A DNA stretch of 64,000 bases from Hemicentrotus pulcherrimus. Lineage: Eukaryota; Echinodermata; Echinoidea; Camarodonta; Strongylocentrotidae. The notes under the pieces were generated by a model that was not told the DNA's origin, ran no database searches, and saw only the letters and a program-made list of their open reading frames with translations. Of the stretch, positions 14,384 through 29,300 are shown in pieces. Positions within the stretch are counted from its first letter, which is position 1. Every line of letters begins with the position of its first letter. Position numbers and translations under genes: made by a program. The stretch covers positions 173,575 through 237,574 of the forward strand of contig BEXV01000159.1 of assembly GCA_003118195.1 (NCBI GenBank). The letters are read 5' to 3'.

Positions 14384-17300
14384 TTAATTGTTAACTAGCA
14401 CCTTTGATATATGTTGGGTATACATGCACCCTCTCTTTACATGAGTTATGAGATATTTCTAGAGAATCCCTTTCTCTCTAAAAGTATAGTAAATTAATCC
14501 GTGTACTTGAGGAGGTTATTAAACTGATTTAATTGGTATTATTATACCAGATGTGCTCAGTTGTAAATTTGATATATTAATCTAATTTGAGCAATTTCTA
14601 AGGTCATTGATTTGCCACAAAATTGCTATAATTCCAGATATGTTCATGATATATACGGCTCTCTGTTGCCAATTACTATATCCTTCAGCGCTTGCCGCAA
14701 GCCAAAGATATGAAAACAAAATTAGACTGAGAGTTGGGGCAAATTTTCCAATAAAAGCGGTACGTGCACATCAAGTGAATCATGGTTAATCTCATTATTT
14801 TGTGACTTATGCACTCTTTGAATGGGTTTGTCATGTGGGATGCATTTCTGGGGACTTGTCGGTAATATTTCTTCCTGCTGCTCTGCTATGCTGCAGTCAT
14901 ATTTCTTCCCAAGCATGCTCCTAAAATAACTGCTACCGTTCTATCTACGTTAGGCCCTGTGAGCTGTGATAAGCAGCCATCTTATTTATAGAGTAATTTT
15001 TGATTATGTCCTTTCTGTCTGTGGATGTGTGATGAGTATTTCCCAGTTGCAGTTTGCCTGCATGAGCAGAATGAAACGATAATCCTAGGCTACCGCAAGC
15101 ATGATATATGAGTAATTATCCATATTTGTGATTGCTCTGATAAACATGTGAACTTGATGTGTCTCCTTTCTTGCGAGACATGTTTCTATTTTAAGGTTGA
15201 AAAAACGCTTGTCTGGAACTCTTAATGTGAACCTTTAAATTGCACAGCACAAATTATGCCAAATGTTATGTGAAAACATGCATATATATATGATTTTTTT
15301 AATGTAATTGCAGTCATGAAAAATTGAATGAATCTTCTTATTTGTGTGTTTGTGTCATTGGTTTCATTTGAATGACTAGAACATCTGTAAAAGTAAAATT
15401 TCAGATATTTATGATTATTTGTGCTCACCATAATCATACTTTTATTGCAAATTTCCATGATATATGCATCGTTAGCAGTGATAAAAGTACGAGCATCACT
15501 TGTATTCATACATACTTGATTTTTGCTATAGAGGAAGGATAAGTTTAGACCATTCTCAGTTTGGAAGATGTGTGAAGTATAGATTAAAGGAAGTACAACT
15601 TGAATTTTATCCAAATCCAAACATGCACCATTTTTGTTTAAATGCTCTACTTCGATGTTCCCTTGACATCTGTATCTTGAGTTAAGACTTAAATCCATCC
15701 TATTCTATGTGTATCCCTGTCAGGGTTGTTCTCTTTTCATATTTCCCATCTGATCCCAGATTTCCAGCCTGTTTTCATATAAATCTGGATATGACTAAAT
15801 TCAGAACACCCTATCTTCTCTCTTTAATGATCGAACCAGGGATGAAAGGGAACACAGATTAGTAATTCACAGTGAAGAGGGGAAAATGTTCTAGCTTGAA
15901 ATGAGTCAGAGCTTTCAATTATTCTTTGTTCTATTTTTCCGTTTTTTAAAATACATTATGTATATGTTTTCACTCAGATTTACATACTTTTCTACTTTCC
16001 AAAGGCCACATGATAAAGAGTGTTAATTGTGCCGTGTAAAATTGTAAATTCTTTTGCAATTATTTCCCTACACCGTTAACTCTTTCTTATTAGATTGCGA
16101 TTATATTCAATGTTTATAATTTATTTCATCCCACACTCCNNNNNCCCCCCCCCCCCCCCCCCCCCCCCAACCATTTACATCTACTGAAGATGTGTAATTA
16201 GGAGGAATCCATTACTGAGCAAGGGGAGGGTTTTATAGTGGAATTTAGCTCCAGTGAACATTGTTGTGTGTTACTGTTAGGGGAAACAAAAGCAATTGAA
16301 ATGGGACTTCGGTAGGACTCTAGACATACATACCCATTCAAAGCCACCAATTCTTCTACATACATTTATCATGCCATTACATTTCGTGCATGCAAGGATT
16401 TTTTAATTATTTTTTTTACATTGATTTTTTAATTAAAAAATCTCTACAAAGGGTAATGATATGTTGGAATAGTACATTCTGTATGTTCAAATTAACTCAA
16501 AGATTGATTACATTTTGCTTTCAGAGTGGCACACCATTGTCTTTAAAAATGCTGACATATAGCCTGGCCAAAAATGTAATCTGACCATGTGGTTTAAATG
16601 AGGAAGTTGAATTGACCATTTTTATTTAATGCATTTCTTGTTCCATTTCAAATGGTGAGAGCTCATTTTTCAAGAACATTCATGAGACTGAAAGATAGGA
16701 ATCGAGTGGTACGAAGGGTAGATTGAACATGGGAGTAGATTATGGTCACATGACTAAGTGGGACTGGATCTACGAACAAGGTTAAAAAACATACAATAAA
16801 ATTAAAAGCAATCCTAATTCTACAGGACTTTGAGCTAATCAAGCTAATGATGGATGGATGCTGATGATGGGAGAGACGACACCGCTAAATGCGTTTGACG
16901 GCTTTATTAAATCTCCTCCAGTTTAAAGAGTGCACATCTTAAGAAGTGATCTTGTGTCATCTTGAATTCAGGGGATGCAAATCAGAGAAGATATTCATGG
17001 AACTTTAATGAACAAATCTGACATTTTGTTAGGCAAAATCTACAACAATTTTGCAATATGTTTTTCTTTTAGACATCTGGGTAACTTTTAAAGAGAAAGG
17101 GGAAAAGTGAAATATTTCTGCCATGAATGAAACTTGTATATTTATAGAATTTTGTCTACTTGTCGTTGCTGTTGGAAATACAAAGACAAGAGAGGCCAGG
17201 CCATGCATGTCCACTTTTAGAAAGGGCATTAGTCGGTAATATCTTCTAGAGTAGGACTAAAGAGGACCTAATGACCAAAGCTTTCTGCCCTGGAAAATCA

Positions 17301-20300
17301 ATTTGTCTCATTAATGCTTGTAATACGACCATATTTTCTCAATTAAATTATTCAGTCAGCTGAGCAGCTTCGATTATCTCTTCATATTCCCCTAATTAAA
17401 GGCAGACATGTTGAGACCCCGCCGCCGAGCACCGTCTCTACTACAGGGAGTTTTGTTTAGTTGCAAGACACAGCTAGCTACGCTGTTCACTGAGAAGAAA
17501 AGTGAATTTCCCTTTTTAATTTAAGTTGGTAGACCAAAGACTAATTCTACAATTAAAACAATTATCTCATTTTAAATCCAGGGGCCTAGTCGAAAGGTGC
17601 TAGTTACTATATAATCATACTGGAATGAAGAAGCACAAACCTTTGATCATAACACATCTACTGAAGATCAAGACTAGGCTAAAAATAAAAAAAGTAGAAG
17701 GGGAGACAGTAATAATGACCAGCTGGGCATTGCCTTTTTTAAGTGATACCTTATTATTACAATTTTTTGGAAGGAAGCTGTCTGGAAATTTGGTTTTATA
17801 TATCTTCCTTTCCTTTTTCTTGTGATGAAAATTACTCTTGACGAGTCTGGAGTTTGTAGACCCTCAAGAAACAAGGATGTTTGGAGGAAATGTTTATTTT
17901 GCTTTGTGATACTCTTGACTTGCTTAAAATCTATGGAGTCTTGCTTAAAGTCAGAGAGAGAGAGAGAGGAGCAAACAGATCCTACCTAGGCACAAGACTA
18001 ATGGTACTCAGTTGTATAAATATCTTATTTTCACTGGTCAAAAGAAAATGAAGATTGATTGTAACTATTTATTGAAAGATGAATCAGCATATGTCGGGGT
18101 AAAAGAATTATCCTCACCACAATGTAAAGGATGGGTGCATTTTTTTTTGTAGGGCAACTTTTCTTTTTACAATGCAAACACTGTCATTATTGTTAAAAGC
18201 GAAGGCCTATAGAAGATAATAATCAATCACCAAGACACTATATGTCAACAGGTTATTTGTAAGCTGAGGAATGGGATGGTATTAACCTATAGATCGCAAT
18301 AATTGAGCTCGTTTATACCTTGCTATGAAGCATCTGTCAACGAGAGCTTTAGGGATTGAGATGACTGAACAAACTGTGTCCTCTCAGCCAGCTCACCGGG
18401 TCAGAGAGAATAAAAGAGAGAATAAAGGACTGGGTATTCAAAGCCACTAGGTTTGTTCTATAATAAACAGGAAAGGGTACCATGAGCCCAGGTAGCATAC
18501 CCCACAACCCACCAGGAAGTGGATAATTGGCCCTCTGTCATCTGCCTGTGCCTTGCAGGAGCAGGGACAGGTCAAATGCAGGTATGCCACAACTACTCAG
18601 GCAAACTTGAACTAGAATGAAAGATTCCAGAAATTTGTTGTTGTCCAAAACACCTTTTTTTTTTTGACAGTTAGTAAATATATGTATGCAAAGCAAGATT
18701 CATAACATCATATTGATGTTTGATGATTGTTTTACTTGCCATCTAAAGTAAGCAACCAGAGGACCCACAGCTTTGTTCTCTCCGAGGGACTTGGTTTCAA
18801 ACACAGGACCTCTTGGTTACGAGACCACTGCTCTACCACTGAGCCATCATGTTTTAATTTAATGCAATATGTTTTCACTGGTAGGAATGTTTACCATTTG
18901 AAAGCAAGGTTCATCTGTAGGTTATACATCTGAAAAGACAACCCCAAGGTATTGATAACCCCTTGTTGAACCTCACAAAACACCATTCATACAGTTAAGA
19001 CAGGAAAGTGAATAAGAGGCATGGGGGTATGATGACGATATTCCCAGGAGCATGTCTCAACATATTCATAGATCCTGTACCTGGGAATATACATATGGTT
19101 TCTGCGCTTTTATGTTGCCTAGGGTTTGTTGTCATCTACATATAGAATTCAGAGAAAAGGCATGGCAATGCTGAGACTGTGCATTTCTTCTCATCTGTTT
19201 TTTGCACATTTTTTTTTTTTTAAATAATACTGATTCATAAATATAAATGCCATGAATTATCACTGATTGAATTTTAAGGAAGATGATATGACACGTCTCC
19301 CATGAAATATATAATAAGGTAAGACAGAACACTTTAGATCAGTTTGGAACAATGATTGAGTTCCAAATTAGGAAGTTCCTGAGCAGTGAATTCAGACAGG
19401 TTTTGCTCTCTTGTTCTCTGAATGTTACATGTATGTTTCACTTAGATATTTTTTTTTTTTAAATAAGGAATTAATGTCACAGAACTATCTAACACTAGTA
19501 ACAGTCCTTAAAATTTTCTGAATATGGTTACACACATGTGCAGTATGTTGATTGTCAACACTTGTTGAGTATCATCTGGGGGTAAGCATCTAGCTGCTGC
19601 CTGTTTGGCTTAACAAGATAATCTTCAGGTCACCTGAGCATGCAGGGTGTCCTTGTTTCTATATCAAGCTACTGATATCCTCAGGTGCGACTGATCTCAA
19701 GCTATTAATACATCCCACTCCTGACACCATGGATTTAGATGATGGTGGTGCTATTTTATTATATAACTTTAAGTCCCACTGCCCTACTTGCGCCCTCTAT
19801 ATAGCAAATAATGCTTAAGCGGTGACCGTTGGTCCCCCATGATCCCCTTTTTCTTAAGTTGATTAACAGCTGATTTGGTGAGATACCACCTGCCAGTGAC
19901 CATGCAGGAAGGTCTAATCCCTCCTGGCCAAACTAGTATAGATGGGCTTTAAACTCATGCATCTGTCTTAGATGTTATGAATACTCTCCTTTGTCTCGGA
20001 CTAACAGTTTTGTATTGTTTTGTAATTTGGGGGAAAAACGTATTCTTAAAGTGCTGTAACTTCCTCAATCATTATAAAAATATTTTGTATAACCCTGTTT
20101 TTCAACTTCAAATAACAAATCATAAGTTGTTGTCTTGCCTTTTTAGTATGCAGTATGCTCGCCACAGAACGACCTGTAGACATTTAGACATGCTATCAAT
20201 CAAAAATGTGCATTATCACTGGGGTTTCTTGTTTTTATCATTGTATAACCACAAAATACAATGCAAATTAGACTTTGAAATATACAAAGACATATAAGAA

Positions 20301-23300
20301 TGGAGCATATACATCTCTTTGATGGTTTTGTGGTCTATTAGCCTAGAATTTTTGTAAACACATCACCCCTTTTAGGTGTTTTGCAAACAACCTTTGCTTG
20401 AGTAAGCAGAATCAAGAAATGATTTTGTATTTAGCAAACTGCATTCCTGTTCTCTTGTTATTGCAGAAAAATATTTGGCATACCATTGAAGAAAAAAAAG
20501 TCAATATAATTTTCACTTGTAAACAACAGTGTTATGATGTTCATGTATATGAAATAAAAAAAAACATGAGACTTTCATTTGATGTATAAGATTACAGGCA
20601 CAGCTACATTTCTGATACTGATCTTGTATAGTTATGGGTTTAACTTTCATGTTTCTGATCAAATATCATGTAATGATACCACACTGTTCCAACTAATCAT
20701 GATATATAGGCACTGAGGAAAAAAACAGCAGTCAGCTAGGGGGCGTTGCCATTAATAGATCCTCCATCCTACGACACCACCTCATTTACATATCAAAGAT
20801 TTACGTCACCAATACTTCCATCTGCCTGGCACGCATGTTGAGCCTACCCACTTTGTGTGTCCTGTGTGTGTGTGTATGCTTGTAAGCATTGGACTGTGAC
20901 GCATGGTGAATTTGAAATATCGTTTAAAAAACAAACATTGGTACTATGTGCCGGTATGTGTGTAGAAATTATGAGTGATATCGTGCAATAGAACGGGAGT
21001 GATGTGCAAATAGAAGTTAATAGTTTCACCTGTGAGGTTCTTAAGGCTTCTAATGTCTTGGTTCAATGATTTGTAATTGGAGTTCAAAGTCATTTTGATT
21101 CTTGCAATAGCCGGGAGTATACCGGTAAGCAATTTAGTGTGGATTTCATAAACTTGCAGTGTTTTAAGGTTCATGTGAGTAAAGTTTTCAAACCAGTCAT
21201 CTGCCCATCATGAACTCATAACGGTAATTTAGGGAGTGATGGAGCAGAAAGTGAGTAGGAGAGAAAGAGAAAGCCTGACAGAAGAGTATTTTGAAAAGAT
21301 TCTAGAGTTATGAAAGCTATCTTAGAGAAAGGTTTTGTTACAATACTTGTTACATCAGAGAGTAGTTATAAACATGGTCTTTATACAAGCATTGTTTTTA
21401 AGAGACAGTTGGATATAGTGTCTGACAGAATCCCTCATAATTAGCAAGGGGTTTCCTCCATGCATCAGCAGAAACAATTATAAAATATTGGTTTCAATGG
21501 TGATTACTTACAGACATTGATAAGAGTCAATCTTGTAATAATGATTGGATGTATGGATTCTTGGAATGGCTCATTCAAATCTAAATTTCTTCAGTCAGTT
21601 GGTAAGAGACTTTGCATTCACGTTTTTGTCATGAACGATAGTACTGTTGCTTATTTTTATTTCTTTGTTTTTATCTTTTGTGCAGTGACCAGCAACTGGC
21701 AACAGATCCGAGTGATCTGTTAAAGGATTCCAACGCCAACACACCAAAGGCTGCTGAGTCTACCCCTTCAAAGGATACCGCAACAAGTACTCCACAGACA
21801 CCGACACCTATTACCCCACCAACACCTACCCCACAGACACCCAGTACAACCCCTCGTGGAGGGAAACCCAGTCCACCACCAAAACCAAATACAACCCCTA
21901 AGACCCCCAGGAGGACTCCTCCACCTCGGCAAGACTCGCTACACACCTCACCAACCCCTGAGGTCGCCGTCAAAGGCAGCCCACGTCCTATCCCAAGGAG
22001 GAAACCAAAGCCAGAAACCAGGACCATTGCAATCCAGACTGATAATTCCCACACACCATCAGCCTCAACAACAGACTCCCCTCAACCACACGGCTCGCCT
22101 GGCAGGGTCTTTCCAACTCAAGCAAGTATAACCATTCCTGAGCAGGCTGTTCTACGACAGTCCACACCTCACAGTAGGGTCAGTCGAGCCGTCTCCATCG
22201 CCGTTGACTCTCCTACGACCCATCTAGCAGGTACCTCACAGGAGAAACCCACCAAGATCAGGTGGGACCTCTCACCTAGTCCAAGGAACAGGACATCATT
22301 GAGGAGAGAAAAGTCTATCAAGCAACGGAGGGAGGAGGAACGACTGATCAAACAGTCCAGAGTTCTTGGCAGTTCGTATGAACTATCCCCTGATCTACAA
22401 CAAAAACAGGTAAGTATTCATTCAAATGATCTGAGGCAGCATTGATCCCTCCTTCTTTTCCAACACCCTTTCTCTAAATAGGGATTATTTTTGTATGCAT
22501 GTTAAAGAAGAATGTTCCCAATCACTAATTGAAGAGGTTTCTTGCACCATATAAGGTAATTTTTAAAAATCATACAGACTTTAATTTAAAGATTTGTTTT
22601 AATTTGATAAAACCAATTTCATTTAATAGCTTCCTGTTTGAGAGAAAATGGGAATTGAAATTAAAACACAATTTAATTGTTTTGTGTTATGGACTATAAA
22701 AATTTAGTCTACATATCACCCCCCCCCCCTATAAAAAGCCAAGCCAAGCTAAAATCTGCTTTATGACTACATTTAGCTACTTTGAAAGACAAGGTTTCAT
22801 GGCTTCAAACCAGGTAGATCTGGATTGTTTGTTTCATCAGTTCCTCCAATTATTTGCTATTAATCAAAACAATTGAACAATTAGTCATGCTCGTACCAAT
22901 GAAATCCGAGTTTCTTTACAGTAGTCTGCACTTGTTCTGCTCCTGAATCACCAATGTTATGTTTTTATATAGGTAGACTAGTCTTCTCATGTTTGAACAG
23001 CCATAGTTCTTCAATCATTTACAGAATACAGGTCTTGTGTGTTATGTAATGGCCAAAGTCCAGACCTGTAGAATGTTTGCTTCTACAGACCAATAACCAT
23101 AGTGCATCCCCTTGTGCGAATTGTTTTTGTTACGATTAGGGCTACAGACACATCTGTTCTATTCCCAAAGAGCAAAAGAGTAGAAATCACTTCCGGGTCA
23201 TAATAAGGTTGAACCGTCATATGATACGATTCCTATTCTCACGGTCTAGTCCATTGTGAAAGAATAGTGAACAGCAGCATGTGTCACTGCCAATGAGAGG

Positions 23301-26300
23301 GGAATACTACGAGCCGAGTGACAGGTGTTGGTAAACAACGTAATTGTATGACAGTGTCGTTGATAGCCATCGGCGGCGCAGTGAACATGTGTTGGGCGTA
23401 TGATGGGTGCACAGGATGTTAATTTGTGGTTCACGAGTAGGATTTGAACCAATAATTGACTGTTCAGTGATTTTTTTGGGTGGAGTGATGTTGTACTCGG
23501 GCATTTTCTGATTGGACTTGGAGCGGGATAGGTATGCACTGATTCTCTTTCTAAGCAGGTAATTAAACCCTTTTACCCCTAAAGTTTTCTGGAAAGGAAT
23601 ATTATCCTCAAAGAACAGGGGTTTGAGATGATTTTTATAAGTTACAATTTTTATGTATCTATTGACTAGATGAAAAACACTTCTGATTTTGATTTAAAGA
23701 AGTTCTGTCTAAAAGAATATTTTGTTTCTTTTGTCTTTTTCCTACAGGTTGAGATGCTAGAGAAGCGTTATGGCGGTCGAACCAAGGCTCAGAAAGCAGC
23801 TAATGTAATTCAACAAGCGTATCGCAAGCATGAACTTCAGAAAGAATTCCAGCGACTCCGAAGAACGCGTTCTGATTCACGCATCTCAAGCTATCTAAAG
23901 AACTACTCTGCAAAGGTTCACTCCAAGCACAGCAATCGCGCTAGGGTTATGGTAATAGAAGACACTGATCCATCAACTCCTGTAATGAGAGATACACGAG
24001 GAGCTATGAGAAAATTAGAGAAAAAAATAGAAGAAGGGGCAGAGGAGCTTGCCGGGAGCTTGAGGGAGCTAGAGTCCCAAGCAAAACAAACTATAAATGA
24101 GAGCAGTATATCCCCTGTTGTGCGCTCATCAACACCAACAGAGCAACATCGGAATAACAGCAATAATGTCTTTCCCAAGGGAGTAGTCACTCCCAAGGAC
24201 AAGGGTAATAGTGGGGATGTTGAAGAGGTGAAAGAGGGAAGCGGGAAGAAAGTCGTTGTCACCCTGACGATGACGAGACACAATGCATCTACAGAAATCC
24301 AGGAGCGGAGTCAGGCATCCAGATCAGAGAAGACCATCATCACTCAGAAGGATGTTGTAAGGGTGCAGTCACAGGAGGTATGGAAGACTTCACCTCCTAA
24401 AGGGGGCTCCGTCTCACCCCCTTCCCCCATCTCACCTGGCAGTTCGCCTCCAAGTGGTAGGGCAGTAACTAAGATCATCACTACAAGTGAGAAACAGGTA
24501 GCAAGGAAAGTCTGCATACCTGATATGTCAGGGAGCCCTCAAGTTGTTCAGAACAGTAGTCCAGGAGTGGGTGTCCATGTCCCCAGTCCAGTGGTTGTTA
24601 GGGCCAGTGAGATGCCAAGTAGTACCCATTGTGGGTTTATACTGACAGGAATGAAAGATGTCTCTATGGGTAATGGTAGTGAAAGCCCAACACTCAGCAG
24701 ACCTGTCAAGACTGTTTCTGTAGGTAACGACGTCATGTCTCCCGTAATAGATCGCAAACTTGTCAAGAAGGAGAGCCCTAGGGTGCAGTCTCCCCCCATG
24801 GGAGCACACAGGGAGGGTAGGAAGTCCCTGGACCAGGCAGCTGAGAGAAGTCACTTGTCCTCTTCCACCAAACATGTGGAAGCTAGTCAAGAAACCAGTT
24901 ATTCCCGCCACCTGACAAGGACAGATTCAAATGTTGAAACACAGGAAGTAGCAGACAGGAAGTGTGTAGGTAACGAACATTCAATAGAAACCAACTCGCT
25001 ACGAGCCAGCCACACACCGGCTAGCATGAGGCAGGAAGGCAGGTCAGATAAGAAGAGAGAGTCTGTGAGCAGTAGTGGAAGTACTGGCACAGAGGGTGAT
25101 GTAAACATGGAATACATAAGTGGCGGTCGGAGAATGGCCAGCATACGAGCAGATGACAGTATATCAACCACATCAACCGTCAGTGGTGAAAGCTTTGAGG
25201 TCATCAGTGTGGAACAGAGCAGCTCTTCGGATGTACCATCTGTTGTTGTGGCGACGCCTGAGGGCTCCCTCATGGATTTTGTCCACTCGTCGACGGATTC
25301 CGAAGGATCAGATACGGAGGGAGACTTAAGATCACGCTCTCACTCGGGATCAGTAGGCAAAAAACAAAATGTGGCAATCACAGCTAAGAGACGCATGGCC
25401 AAAGCCAATAGCACCGGACAAATGAACTCGCCCGTGTGGAAACGTAAGAACCAGGACACTAGGATAGGCACGCGGAATGGCACGCTCATGAATGGATCAG
25501 CCACTCCTGTGAGAATGACAAGATCGGACACTGGTGATAGTATGAGTAGTGAGAGTAGTGGTTCGTCTAAATACACCTTCCCAGATGACTCTAGCATATC
25601 AGAGAGCAATGATACATTACCGGGAGAGATAGAGGAATTATGTGAAAAGAGACCCTTGGTTCCATCATTATCTATTCCTATGACACCGTCCAGGAGAAGG
25701 AGATATAGAGTTGGAATAAACCTATTCAACAAGTGAGTATGCAATAGCTTTTATAATCCTTTTTTTAATCATATACATTTTAAAGGAAAATTGTTTCAAA
25801 GAATGGGCGAACATTTATCAATCATGCATGAATGCATTATCACCCAAATGAAATGCGAATGCCCAGTAGGTACATACATTGCACAACTGAAAGTTTGATA
25901 GGGAACTTTAAGTAATAACTTCTTGAATACATGTATGTCAAAAATGATGCATGGCTTGAAAAACATATGTGTATGTATTAATGATATAAGTAACAATGGG
26001 AGGTTGAAATACACATATGGCTCTACACTTGTCTATACCTTTTGAAAGTGTGGAAAAGTAATGGGGGAGGGGTGGGAGAGTTCAGTTCGCAAGTGGACAG
26101 TATTTTGATTGTATCTTGACCAATGCTACATCTTGTCCTTTTGGTGGGGATGAAAATTGATTGAAAAGGGGTGATCATTGGTCACACAAGTTTAATTAAT
26201 CCTAGATTACAATTGTTGGTTTGGTACATTAAACCAGTCAATACCTGTCAGGGAATTTCTGTGAATTACATCCTGGAAGCCTAATAATTCATGTTTTATG

Positions 26301-29300
26301 CCTGTCGTCATATGGTTTCATTATGGAAAAGGAAATGATGAAATCAAATGTTAATGTTTCCTGGACATGTATTTTTCTGTATCTTCTGCTCATGAATCCT
26401 TTTTATTTGCCTTATCATGGTAATAGTGTTTATTGACTTCTATGTCCGTAACATATTTACATACTTATTAGTTCAGGGGCATTACCATGGATTTGTAAGG
26501 TTCCACTTTCAATTTAGGTTTTAATGGGTGGGTGAAATAATCTAATTAAACCTGCAATTGCAATACCATAACATTGGGTGTAACTTGAATAGCCTACTGA
26601 AAATCCTACATCCTTTACCTGTATATTACTGTATATTTCTATTATTTTTTAGCATATTGCAAAATAAAAAATCATGCGATGGACAGTGTATATACCATTT
26701 GATTATCTTTTGAGTAGGCTATCGTCTTGTAGCACAAACTTGATGATGTACCATTTTCAGTGAAAACCATGTAAAAGATTTTAGATTTCTAGATAACATC
26801 TTTTAAAGCTGTGTTCTGGTGTAGGTCTATTCCTAGACCTAGAATTGTAGCACAAACTTGATGATGTACCATTTTCAGTGAAAACCATGTAAAAGATTTT
26901 AGATTTCTAGATAACATCTTTTAAAGCTGTGTTCAGGTGTAGGTCTATTCCTTTTCCTGTATCTCCCTAGGAAGCATGTCTCTGTTCATCTCGTTATATA
27001 GTTTCAGGGGTTCTCTATTTATAATATATCAAACCAAAAAAAACACCAGGAACCCTAGTGGCCAGACATGGTTACTTTTTTTATTATTTTTGAGCCTTAG
27101 AAGAAGGTCAGGTTGAAAGAATTGTTGAAGAAATCGGATCATAGCTCAGGAAATAGTTTTGACGTCAATCCCGGTACCCCCTGCCCATGCCATGCTGTGA
27201 TCTGCCGAAACACTCAACGTCATATCAACATGGCGTGGCTTTCCACTTTCCATTTCATATCCCCAACAAGTTCAGCATTCTGATGTCATACTATGACTTC
27301 CTTTAACAATTGTACACGTAGTCCTGCAATGAAACATGTTTAAGGGGGTCGTAGATTAATTGAGCGATTCTGAAATATGATTTGACGTCATAATGTCTTT
27401 GTTTCGTGGTATTAATTGATGAGGAATTTAGATTTTAGATTGGACTGATGAACGTGTGTATTACAGGGTGGAGTACATTTTGTGTAGACTTTACTCTAAG
27501 CTGTGATAGTATTATCTGATTGAACTGGAATGCTGTACATTGCTTGTCTTTGATTAATCAGACATTCCTTAAGAGTAGCCTTGCATTTCTACAATATTCT
27601 GTTTAATCATTATCCTTCAATAATTAATTGAAAGAGGCCGACTCTTTTGAATCAACAGATTGAGGTTATTGTATATTGTACAGTCCTGTGTGAAATATCC
27701 TTCAAAGATATTTCATGGACAAATCATTTTTAATTTGTTAGTATTTATGAATAGGATAGGAAGGATGATGCTGGGAAAGAAATTGATATTGATATTTCAT
27801 TTGATTCCTGCCTGAAATTTCTATTCCCTAAACTTTTTGCAGAGTATTAGTATTAAAATTAAAGTCATTATTATGAATTTTATGCTCGTGATTATGAGAT
27901 TTTACTCTCGAAATTGCATGTTAAAAAGTTTGCCTAGTTCTGTGTGTAATTGAACAGTTGGCAGTGAGACTGCACAATACCATGTACAAGGATATTTCAA
28001 GGTTGTATGCATACAACCGCAGTCATTCTATGAGGTAGGCGTTTAGAGTTATTTTGTATGCCTATCATATCGCTTTCCTGGTAATTAAACCCACAACAGA
28101 GCTTTTTTTTTTATATTGTTAATAGGAACACAAATTTGCAGAAGAGTTTCTGCGGAGTGCTATAATAATTTGATTTAATGGTACACTTTTTACTTGTTTG
28201 TTTGTTGGTGTTTTGTTTTTTAAGGAGAAGAGTATGGATCATAAACGTTCCATACCAAAATGGTAGATGATGTTGCTCATAAGATTTTACACATAATAGT
28301 GTTTGGACCACTACAGGGAATGATTTTATGTTTTATTTAATTCAATAATCTCATTCATTAATCTTGTTATGTTTATTAGTTGAAGGTTTCAGACTGCCCA
28401 GGCAAAAAGTGAAGAAAAGGTCCAAATATTATTGAACAACCCAAATTCCTATATTAATTATAGATGAATGGGGAAGGATATTAGTCCATGTAAAGTTACT
28501 CTCCATCTCCTTCCTCTCTTACCCAAATTTCTTTCTTGAGTTCCTCTCATTCACTTGTGAAAGATCGATTGTAATTCCCTCCATTTTTTTTTTTTTTTTT
28601 ACTGATAACCAATGTCAACTTATTTCCACTGCCTCTGTGTATACATATAGCCCTATGCTGTAGCATAAACATTGATATCATGGAGTATAAGGCATGTTAT
28701 CATTAAAGGCAAAGAATAAAACTGTAAAAAGTAGAAACTTTGGTACCAAAGTTTTTGCAAATTGCAACTACAGGTGTATAGCCATTTTCACATAAAGAAT
28801 ATAAGTTCTTAACGTACACCAAAAATCAGCGTTATTTTATTTTTGATTCACTAATTATATTGCATGAAGGTTTCACAATCTCCATCACTCATGAAATATG
28901 GGAAAATTGCAGGGGTAACAAACTAACAATACTTAAATCTATAAGGGGCAAAAGAAAGAATGTGCAAATCATGCAGTTCATGATATTTGACAAAAATTGA
29001 ACTGTAAAGTTTGGTTACATGCAGGCATTGATTGTAATATATTTTTCTTCTCCCTTTCTTCTTTCCATTTCAACAGAAAACCTGAGAAAGGAATCAAGTT
29101 CTTGATCGAGAACAGGTTCATAGAAAACTCTCCTCATGAGGTCGCCAAGTTCCTCCTCAAGAGAACAGGATTCAGTAAACAGAAGATCGGTGAATACCTC
29201 GGCAACCTACAGAAGGACTTCAATCAGTTGGTGCTAGAGTAAGTCTTCCATTTCAATTTTAGGGTGATTTTTTTATTATTGCAAGGAGATGGATGAATTA

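Larger units (their letters stand above)
4256..21685 (+). other. IQSEC intron 1 (17.4 kb), repeat-bearing
   Basis: The intron begins GTAAGG and ends TTTTGTGCAG. I found no convincing coding exon inside, and the open frames, up to 158 codons, look like chance AT-rich reading. It contains a TTAA-flanked mini-element (8807-8888), a GC-rich TIR element (10377-10575), a tandem duplication with a TIR element (11185-12018), a 7SL-like SINE piece (14211-14340), a poly-C run beside Ns (16140-16168) and a tRNA-like SINE piece (about 18780-18850). Alternative first exons or promoters could lie here but cannot be placed by eye. Confidence 0.7.

Noticed and set aside
15222..15698. 158-codon open frame on the - strand
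   Set aside because: AT-rich chance frame inside IQSEC intron 1. Its composition and the lack of a domain or splice context give no support.
21671..22054. 127-codon antisense frame over IQSEC exon 2
   Set aside because: A shadow of the Pro/Thr-rich coding exon; reading its complement gives an artificial Gly/Val-rich frame.
24528..25744. Several 120-134-codon antisense frames over IQSEC exon 3
   Set aside because: They lie wholly opposite a well-supported coding exon and encode nothing recognisable.
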